DNA of 64,000 nucleotides. It comes from Gymnothorax reevesii. Lineage: Eukaryota > Chordata > Actinopteri > Anguilliformes > Muraenidae. The stretch's first letter is position 1. Each line of letters begins with the position of its first letter. The notes under the pieces are model-generated. The model saw only the letters and a list, made by a program, of their open reading frames with translations. It was not told the origin of the DNA and searched no databases. A program made the position numbers and the translations under genes. This document shows, one piece after another, positions 55,886 to 64,000 of the stretch. The DNA lies in contig CM056586.1 in NCBI GenBank assembly GCA_029721435.1, forward strand, positions 72,560,607 through 72,624,606, given 5' to 3'.

Positions 55886-56931
55886 ATTTTTTATGATCCA
55901 TGTTCACTCAGCAAGATTTCGACTGTGCTGCCTCGGTGGTGGTTTGCTCTCTCGGAGTGCCTCTAGTTGGAAGAATTTTTGCCTTCAAGTGAATGTGAAT
56001 GTTGGTTGCTTTTTTCGAATAGACTTTCCTGCTGAAAAATTCAGCAGAGATTGGCTGCCGTTCAAAGCTGGTTTAGGCCTTGTTTTCAACATTACTCACT
56101 GATTGGAGCTGGTTGAAGCAGGTCATAGACAGTAGAGTTTGGAGAGCAAGCTGGTGGGGTCAATCGCAGAGTAGCTGACATTACAGCGGGTGAACAACCA
56201 GCAAAAGCCTGACTGAGGTGTCAAAAATGTAGGCTGGTTAATGATGGAATTTTCTGAAAGGTCAGAGTCTGCTGTGAAAATGGAGGGTAATGGAATGTGC
56301 GCATTTTCCCCCTTAATATCGACTCCTTTCTAGGGCCAAGTAGCAACTAAATTAATCATGCTGCACCATTTGATGCAAGTCTTATTTTAGCTTCACTTTT
56401 AGAGTATGATGTCATAGTCTCAGCAACCTTTGGGAGCCCTTGACAAGCGCCCCCGCCAGCTTTAACAAGAAATAATTTAATAGCAAACATTAAAAAGGTA
56501 TTCCTAGGTCTGAGCACATTACACTAGAGTGTAATAGGAATTATGAACAGATTTTAGTCTGGAAGCAGTCTGTCAGGTTTGAGGCTAGTTGTTTTTAGCC
56601 TGCATTTGTGACAAAAATCAGAGACGGCACACCGTAGACAGAGCTCATTCTTATCATGAAAATAGAGTTCATGCAAAAAGAAAGTTTCTGTTATGGTTAT
56701 GGTTGTTTTATGCAGTGCCATGGTTACAGACCTGCTTGTGGATGTGCTGTAGCGACCAGATGGAAATGGAGGTTTAGAATATCAGAATGATGTGCCAGAG
56801 CCCCCCGTTTATTTCACTGTGGATGGAATTATCAAATGAAGAACCTTGATGGAACAAATGGGTCCCTACAGTCTCGTGCACATTAATTGGGTAAAGCAGG
56901 CTGGAGTGGTAAAAACCAACAACAAAGGTTT
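55886..56931. other. presumed intron of the ZNF385-family gene; no other feature
   Basis: No second coding exon of the family was recognised. Short open frames only. Confidence 0.5.
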
Positions 56932-57205
56932 TCAGGCTTTTTATTACTTTAATAGCATCTACATTAAGCACTCAGTACGACATGTGTCCTCCACCGTTCT
57001 TGATAAGCTGTTCCACCCATTTTGGCATGGAGCTGACCAGGTTTTTGTAGGTTGACTTGATTTCTTCATGATTCCACACCTGGACACCTGCAGCGATGAC
57101 TTTGGCTTTAGTGCTGCAGCTGTGACCTGATGATGCACCAGAGATTCTCAATGGGACTGAGGTCAGGTGATTTACCAGGCCAGTCCAAAACGGTTACAGT
57201 ACTGT
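56932..57205 (-). pseudogene. Tc1/mariner transposase C-terminal fragment
   Basis: On the minus strand the sequence reads TVLDWPGKSPDLSPIENLWCII, which includes the third catalytic acidic residue in SPIEN. A frame shift follows, then VWNHEEIKSTYKNLVSSMPKWVEQLIKNGGGHMSY and a stop at 56972-56974. This is the standard Tc1 C-terminal layout. It is a different family from the two CAACCCCAATTC copies. The DNA-binding part and the first two catalytic residues are absent, and no terminal repeats were identified. The fragment lies within the presumed ZNF385 intron. Confidence 0.85.
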
Positions 57206-57726
57206 GCTGATGATGCAGTCGCATTAGTCGCATTAGTCAAGGAAATTAATGAAATGCTTTTAAAAGGTACTATGCAGTGATCTTTGAGGTGATTATGAAA
57301 AATGTCCATCACTTGGCACAGCTATTTACACTCCATTCAGCTCATTCAATTTACAAGCACCATTAATTCTGTGTACAAAAGCTGAGCACAATTCTTTGCT
57401 TTCTGGTGCTTATTAAATTTTGTCTCGCCATGATGTTCAAAAAATAGTTAAATAGGTTTAATTAAGACTTGTCTATACATTATACAGCGATGACTGCAAT
57501 TTACAGATGAGCACCAGCCTCCTGATTCATTAACTTTCTGACGTCTTGAGTTTATTTTTCGTAGTTTATGGACAAATGCAAACATGAATGAAAGATAAAC
57601 TGTATTTCGTGGAGAGGATGGGCCACAAGTGTGACATTGAGCTGCGTGAGCTGTGATGAGCTTATGCCTCCCCTACATTACTGCACACAGCCGCACATGG
57701 TTCTGCTGTGCAGCATCGGTGTAGAT
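57206..57726. other. no recognisable gene
   Basis: Nothing identified. Confidence 0.5.
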
Positions 57727-57930
57727 CAGGGGTCCTCAGTCCTGCACAGAAAGGGCCGCGTCAGGTTCAGGATACCACTCCAACCAAGCAGTTACACACC
57801 TGATTCTACTAATCAAGGTCTTTAGCAAAGACTCTGAGGGTTGATTAGCAAAATCGGGTGAGTAACTGCTTGGCTGGATTTAAAGCTGTGCACCTCACTG
57901 CCCCTTTCTGGGTAAGATTGAGAACCTTTG
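57727..57930. mobile_element. hAT MITE, third copy
   Basis: The ends are CAGGGGTCCTCAGTC at 57727 and GATTGAGAACCTTTG at 57916-57930. The interior has ACCAAGCAGTTACACACCTG and GAGTAACTGCTTGG, as in the copy at 42-244. The flanks GTGTAGAT and GTATAGAG match at six of eight positions, consistent with a decayed 8-bp target duplication. Confidence 0.8.
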
Positions 57931-58503
57931 GTATAGAGCAGTTAGAGGGAAAGAGGACTACCGGTTAATGGCAGCAAATCACGTGCTAAAGACTTTCATT
58001 CTGCAGGTACCATTTAATTCAATGAACATCAGTCCAAAAGTGAAGTACGGCCCAGGGGTTCAGGGGGTAGGTAGCAGTATAAAAATAGCCTGCATGCTGC
58101 CCCCGATGGAAGTGTCAGGTCAGTCGGAGTAAGTCAAGGTTGATTTTAGCCTGCGCTGTTTGCAAGTAGCTGAGTAATTGTGTAAACCAGACTCAACTGC
58201 TACATCTGAGCTGCTTTAAACCCCAACATTGAATTTCAATTCTCAATACCAACCATTGTTTACTATATGTGTTGGTTGTCTAAAACTGTTTGTAAAATGA
58301 ATTACAAAATACAAATTTTTATTGCAGCCTCTAACAAAAAAACCACATCTATTTGCCAAAAACTTATTTCATAACTTCTTCCTAAAAAGATTTCTTAACC
58401 ATATTTATTTCCATGAAAATCAGTATTCATGGATATGGATTTTGCGATGATCCTGATCAGGAACCAAATGCAGAGTCAGAGTGTTATCCAACAGTAGGGT
58501 TCA
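57931..58503. other. no recognisable gene
   Basis: Nothing identified. Confidence 0.5.
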
Positions 58504-58716
58504 TTAAACCCTTTTACGCCGAACGTGGCGTTGCCAACACAGATTTGTGCATAATTTTGAAAGTACTGTAATTACTGTAAATATTGCGCAATAAAAAAAA
58601 TTCCAACTGTTCCTGAAAGCTGAGAAGCTGTGCTTCAGCCCAAATACAGGTTACTATGGTAACCACAACAGCATGATTCTCTGCTGGGGTTTTTGCATTA
58701 GGCCTTAACGGGTTAA
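58504..58716. mobile_element. 213-bp TTAA-flanked MITE
   Basis: It begins TTAAACCCTTTTACGCCGAA (58504) and ends GGCCTTAACGGGTTAA (58716), imperfect inverted repeats bounded by TTAA at both ends. This suggests a piggyBac-type non-autonomous element. No coding sequence. Confidence 0.6.
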
Positions 58717-59862
58717 AAGAAATATCGTAAGATTGAGCACAGAGCAGAATGATACAGTTCAGTTCTGGCGTAACTGTCAAAGGCACAGGGGCGTATCCAT
58801 TCCCAGCCAGTCGCTGTCTTGGACTGCTGCCTGATGGAGTGAGTGCACTCTTCTCCAGAGCCGAACGGTCAGGTGGCAGGTGGCAGGACGATGGAGCGTT
58901 GCAGGGACGCAGGCCTAATGCTGATAACTGTTGGTGGCTTGAGAGGTTGTTTCTAATAAACTGGGCGGAGGAACAGACTGAGAATTGATTGGTAGGATCA
59001 CAGTCCCAATCCTGGAAGCAAAGAGGGAGGAGCTTGTTCTTCGTAATAGAACCAGGAAGAGAACTTCAGCAGACAACTATCACTCAAGGTTACGAATAAT
59101 TTCCAAAGACAAAGACAAGTAATTTAATATTAATTGAGAAAGGTTATTGCTGGAATATATAATAATTGTTTTAAAATGAACAGTAGTCGAAATGTAATTT
59201 TGAAAGTGTCAGAACAGAGGATATAAGGAAGAACTGATAAGGTGACAGATCGTTTCAGACCGAGTCCTGGGGTTTAAACACAGCAGGGTTGTCCGATAGC
59301 ACTTAAATTTTAAAGAGCCAATCCCATTATCCCGTGTAGTCTGAGCTGGACATATGTAATTACAGCTGCCTGAGGTGATGTCAGTGGAGGGAACTGGAGC
59401 AGTGTTTCTCAGGAGCTGATCCAGTCCCCCGCTCCACTGCCTCCCCCTAAGCCTTGCCAGCATATAGACTGAGGTGTTCATATTCTTGTCAATAGCTTTG
59501 TTTTGATCAATAAATTACTTGCCAAGATATACTTTTCTACAATTATATACATGCTCAAAAATATTTATAGCATAGTTTGTTATTAAGCATTTGCATACAT
59601 TGCATTTTATTATATTTAAATAATAATGTTTTCAAAACATTTATTCAAATTCCTAAGAATCAGCATAAATTATTAAATTGTGAAAACAAATTTAATAAAA
59701 TGTGTGAACATGGTTTAAATATGGCTGGCTGTATAGAAAGAAAATTTCAATTAGTTAAAATGTATGAGGTAGGTTTAGAAATAAATGGCAGGAAATGGAA
59801 TTGTAGGGAAGCGAGTGACTGTATAAACCAGGTTATTGTGCTGAAAACCGCTTAAAACACAC
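58717..59862. other. no recognisable gene
   Basis: Open frames below 95 codons without domains. Confidence 0.5.
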
Positions 59863-60349
59863 TGGGTCTTATTCATGACACGTGAGCAGAATAAATTTGT
59901 GTGTAAACTGTTCGCAGATGGAAATTTACGTGCATCTCCGCATTCATCAATATTTTTAGCTCCAATCTTTTTGTAGCTACAAACAAAATCTACACATGCT
60001 GCAGACCACGCGTAGTGCTTGTGTAAATTTAAGAATACACATGAATAATGGTTGTCGCTATTGGAACTTACAATTTTAATTCATATTGCGCTCTGTTATG
60101 TATACAATATGCAGATATCTTTGAAACACGTGATATTGCCTAAACATGGCAAACGATTAAAAACATAATACATTTAGTTAAATTAGTTGGCAATTTGCAG
60201 GTTTAAGATCCAGATTAGGTTCATGATTGTGAATTTTCTATGTGAATCGACTCAATAGACACGTTCTTTCTACATGTTGAATGATGATAATAAAAAGTAA
60301 AAGTTGAGGCATGTCGCTGTCTCCGCCAGGTGTAACTCCTGACAGAGGT

Positions 60350-60431
60350 CTCCTCAATTATGCCAGCGATGCGCTCATCTGCAGTTGATAGTTGTGACTG
60401 TGAACCACCTCCTCCTGTGGCTGATGTATTT

Positions 60432-60504
<73 letters not shown>

Positions 60505-60541
60505 TAATGCGTTTCTTTGCCCCCAGTTTCATGTCAAACAT
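60350..60541 (-). pseudogene. Harbinger MYB/SANT-like fragment split by a microsatellite
   Basis: The minus-strand frame reads FDMKLGAKKRISAH, then a long Thr-His run from the (CA)n repeat. It continues with NTSATGGGGSQSQLSTADERIAGII. RISAHRR...ATGGG followed by L...E..AS is the pattern of the MYB-like Harbinger protein (compare LSAHRRSVHATGGG at 25.4 kb). The microsatellite therefore sits exactly between two conserved blocks. The N-terminal helices upstream are out of frame. Non-functional. Confidence 0.65.
60437..60499. repeat. (GT)n microsatellite, 63 bp
   Basis: Uninterrupted GT run inside the Harbinger-like element. It accounts for the Cys-Val and Thr-His polymers in the open frames on either strand. 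Confidence 0.95.
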
Positions 60542-61021
60542 TTACTCTTCACCTCAGACATGGTTCTTCGGTCTACAGAGACGACATTAACGCCGTCTGT
60601 CTCCTCCCTCCAGGCCTTCGTTTCGCCCGTCCCTGTCACTCCACTGCTAACTGATGAAAATAAAATGTTTTTTCTTAACTCCACTTCACCCAAAATTATT
60701 TCTATCTCCGCTTCAGAAAAATTATTTTTTCTTTCTCACTCTTTCTTCGTTTGCACCATGACTGACAGGTCGACTGGATGTATCTACACCTCCTTATATA
60801 GTGGTCATTGGGAATTCATGGGCGGGGATTTATGCTAATAGCTGATTACCGGGAGCGCGCTGTCACTTTAAGATGGATTGGCATTCATGATCATACACGT
60901 GTTTACCATCAGATCTGAGTTTCCCACGATGTTCCTGATTTCGGAGTAGGTTTTTAGTAGCGTAGGCTTTTTATGTGCAATTCTACACACAAATTTACCA
61001 ACATTTCATGAATGAGACCCA

Positions 61022-61589
61022 TTGGGTTTAGTACACTGTAAAAAAAAAAAAAAAAAAAGAAAAAAGTTGTCTCAACTGAAAAAAGTTAGTGTCCAGGCTG
61101 CTTTAAAATTTTAAGCTACAGTGTAGTACTATTATTCTGTTCTCGTGTCATTTATGCTTGACTGACAGATATTAATCACATTAAGTTTATGATTTTTTCA
61201 TGTTACAAATGTGTGATTCAAATGGATGGCAATTTAATACACAATTAAAGGAAATAATTGTTAAATATTAGGCCCTAATATTGGCATTGGCTATGCAGTT
61301 ACTTTTTTAAGGTGCATCCTGAAAGCAGAGCTGTCGCTTGATGGCTCTGGGCCAACATATCCAAGCTCCAGTTGTACCTAGTGCTGCTCACGACCTTTAT
61401 GTAAAAGAACACGTTTGGATATATTTACTCTTAATTTTCTTCTTTTTTTTTAAAAATTTGGCCTCTCCAGTCCCACCTGAATCTGGATTGTCAAATCTGC
61501 AAACTATAAACTAGCATGCTTGTATGCAACCCATGCGAATAACTTTGGAGAGCGAAAGGACAGTAGGAAGCATTACAGTAGGGACTGTG
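61022..61589. other. no recognisable gene; poly-A run
   Basis: A poly-A tract at 61039-61057 directly follows the Harbinger-like element. Nothing else identified. Confidence 0.5.
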
Positions 61590-61770
61590 TTGACCCAAAC
61601 TGACTGCATCCCTCCCATTTCCCTGAGCAGTACGAAGCTAAGTACGCACTGCTTTCACAAGGCTGCTGGCTGGAGTTAGTACCAGCATGGCTGGATTCGA
61701 TCTGATGCTGTGACGGTCACTCTTGCATCGTAAGCGGCGCCTTTACCAAGTGAGTCAACCCCGCAGCTTT
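61590..61770 (-). mobile_element. tRNA-derived SINE candidate
   Basis: On the minus strand, GGGGTTGACTCACTTGGTAAAGG resembles a tRNA box A. About 45 bases later GATCGAATCCAGCC resembles box B. A unique body follows (CTGGTACTAACTCCAGCC, GTACTTAGCTTCGTACTGCT). Head and spacing fit a tRNA-derived SINE. There is no tRNA cloverleaf and no A-rich tail was identified. Confidence 0.5.
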
Positions 61771-64000
61771 ACTCTGCATTTTTAATAACTGCTTGAGTAA
61801 TAGAAATCACGCAAACAAATGCCTCATTTTCACAACCATAATCCTTTAGTGGCCCTGTCAAACATGCCTACGGTCAACAAAAGAAGTAACACTGACCGAT
61901 TCGGTGTGTGACTGACAATCAGCCACAGCTGAGCCTCTGGACATCACTGTCTCCCACCGAACACGGCGCTCATGTTCGTTACTTTATGACTTTGAGCGAT
62001 TCAAAGCGGCCTGAGGTCACATGGAAATCTCAAACCTTGATTATCCTGGGAAAAATAATTATGATTCCCAGTATTATGTTGTGGGATGAATAGCAGAAAT
62101 TGGCTGTGTATCACCTCATATTTTTACTTGTTTTATACATTACGTTGGTGACAACTGGAACGTTCCTTTTCATCTTTTTCCTGGAGGATACAGTGTCCAT
62201 TATTACCACAAACTTTTTGAAAGGTTGACTTATTTGACACGTTTGCTGAACGCATTTCTCGATTTCAGATTAGCTCAAAGCCCAGAGAAGATGGCAAAGT
62301 TTCTAGACGTTTTTGACGTGTGGCTTCCTGAGTGCGTTGTGTACAGTGGTCTTCGCTGAGGTGAATCGTGTTTTTGGAAAAGGTTTTTTAAAGCAGTTCC
62401 AGGCCCTGTGGTTCTGTGCATCACAAAAGCATTATAGTTTTCGGGGCCATGTCATAAAACCGATCAAAATTTATACTGATTTTCAGCTTCACCCTTTTTA
62501 TGCAGATTTCAGCAGATCCCCGAGTCTGTGAATAAAATTGTGTGGTGTGGTGGCTGTTTCGTTGTTTTCATGTTGTCTCATAACTGTTGGATGATTCAAT
62601 CACAGGTTTTTTTTGCCAGTTGGGGAGACTTTGATTCCTGACTGCTTGTAAGCAACTGGGCCTTTTTTTGAAAGCTTCAAGAGTGACAGCGTAAAACATG
62701 AAATATTTTGTCCTGTTCTGTTTTCCATTTTATGTAAGTCAGCGATGATTTACAAATCACTGCTTTCTTTCTTTACTTTTACAAAATTTTTCATACTATC
62801 CCTACTTTTTCTAGAATGAGCTTGTGCAAAGATGTGCAACTCATTTGCCTCTTATTTAATAGTTAATTTTACATCAGTGCAATTACTTAAGGACTGTTTG
62901 GCTCAAGAATCACAATTTGTAACTGAATCTACATTCTTCCATTTGTGGAAGCTATCCCCAGTTAAATTACATTTTTTAAGCCTGAAAATTGAGGAAATTC
63001 AAATCATCAAATCAATGTCAATCGATTTTATAACACCACAATTTTTGTTGAATCACTGTTTATGCATGTATTCTGGTGGCAGCTGGTAAGTAGGTGGTGT
63101 CGGCCTAAAAAATCTGTCCGGAGGGTGTTGTTATTCATTCACAAACGTGGCATTGTGAAGTCTATCAGTGTTTGTGAAATTTACTTTTTTATTTCACAGC
63201 CAGAACTATTACATCGGGTGTCACAGTCTAACTAAGGTTGGGATTGCATGTACATCGTTCGATGAATTTGGCTCTCTCTGTTACTTTATGATGCTGTAGT
63301 GCCAATAGTGAAATAGCTCTTCAAATGAATGCGGTTTTTATTTCAGCTCGGTTTCTGTCAGCCATGGTAAAATCTGAGAGTTTATGTTTGAGTTCGACTG
63401 AACCTTTTGTCTTGCGATGTTTACCTCTTCGGCTACTGAACTTACAGAAAATAGTGGCTCACGGCTGTAGAAGATAATGCTGTTCTGGGATTTCAAGCAT
63501 TAGTAGCTCGTGGAGCTCATGCTGAGAGGAAGATGGTCAGTTTATGAATCGCTCACTGCCCCTGCCTCCTTACTCCAGATTGCTGTTCCCAGGTTACCGT
63601 CCTGCTCCAAACCACCGGCTGCTTTGACAGCATGAAACTGGGTTTGTACTCAGCACGTTCCCCAATTTGGGGAAGCTTTTTATAGTAACCGTCAATTTGT
63701 GGCTCACCTTCAGGATTTATCTGTCCCAAGATACTGTACCACATCCGCCAAGGTGTCACTTTGAGATTGTGCAGAAAAACATAATTACTCCCCAGGGAGA
63801 ACGGTAACCGCTGACTTATATTGCCATAGTGGTTATTGCGTTTATTCTCTCAGATTCCTCTCTGTATGTCTTTAATATCGTGGCTTAGGAAGCCGTGTAA
63901 TTGTGGACGGGACCTCCTAACAAGGTAGAAGTCATTTCCTGTGCTCTGGTGACTATTTGACAATTTGATACTTTAATCCGGCTGTCCTAGCATGAGAAAA
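61771..64000. other. no recognisable gene
   Basis: Short open frames only (for example 62832-63089 and 63553-63759 minus), without domains. This may continue the ZNF385-family intron to the window edge. Confidence 0.45.

Larger units (their letters stand above)
59863..61021. mobile_element. Harbinger-like DNA transposon, 1.16 kb
   Basis: Terminal inverted repeats are TGGGTCTTATTCATGACA at 59863 and, inverted, TGGGTCTCATTCATGAAA ending at 61021. AAATTTGTGTGTA follows inside both ends. A MYB/SANT-like fragment lies on the minus strand at 60350-60541, interrupted by a (GT)n run. The nuclease gene is missing. The deleted relative is at 21212-21386. Confidence 0.8.

Noticed and set aside
1..64000. 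CRISPR arrays, operons, bacterial or phage genes
   Set aside because: The repeats are vertebrate transposons and microsatellites; no regularly spaced short repeats with unique spacers and no bacterial-style gene packing.

Overview
The window looks like gene-poor, repeat-rich nuclear DNA from a teleost fish. The evidence is the mix of mobile elements: several Tc1-like families, hAT and PIF-Harbinger MITEs, a chromodomain Ty3/gypsy element, a Penelope-like element, LINE tails and tRNA-derived SINEs. Base composition is AT-rich, with vertebrate splice signals and many GT/CA microsatellites. I see no bacterial-style operon, rRNA gene or functional tRNA gene. The species cannot be named from the sequence alone.

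Host gene content is small. The one confident host coding exon is at 55251-55547 on the + strand. It has a clean acceptor and donor and encodes an N-terminal segment of a ZNF385-family protein with one complete JAZ/matrin-type C2H2 finger. About 23.7 kb upstream, at about 31320-31544, a CpG-rich stretch carries an NRF-1-like site and ends in a strong splice donor. It is a candidate promoter and non-coding first exon of the same gene. If so, most of the right half of the window is ZNF385 intron.

Layout: (a) 1-8 kb: a hAT MITE with a perfect 8-bp target duplication, then a rearranged Ty3/gypsy element at 4.15-7.88 kb. Its upstream LTR is inverted, its RNase H core is missing and its 3' LTR ends in a fold-back. 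(b) 8-24 kb: unique DNA, a 9.6 kb inverted-repeat structure, a deleted Tc1 copy with long terminal repeats (12.2-13.1 kb), a dispersed repeat (14.1-15.2 kb), a GGATG-rich MITE abutting another MITE (18.7-19.5 kb), and a deleted Tc1 element (22.0-22.8 kb). (c) 24.4-26.9 kb: a 2.56 kb PIF-Harbinger-like element with a MYB/SANT-like ORF. (d) 28-43 kb: LINE 3' end, a 170-bp direct duplication, the candidate first exon, a Penelope-like remnant, and two copies of one Tc1 family (35.5-36.4 kb truncated, 40.3-41.9 kb full length but dead). (e) 43-64 kb: SINE fragments, a solo gypsy LTR, a 446-bp pentanucleotide minisatellite, the ZNF385 exon, another Tc1 tail, hAT and TTAA MITEs, and a Harbinger-like element whose MYB-like ORF is split by a (GT)n microsatellite.

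The mobile elements are old and broken: frameshifts, stops and lost catalytic residues are visible in every transposase or polymerase examined. I found no convincing previously undescribed enzymatic system. The points most worth checking are the ZNF385 first-exon candidate, the inverted-LTR gypsy structure and the MYB/microsatellite Harbinger element.
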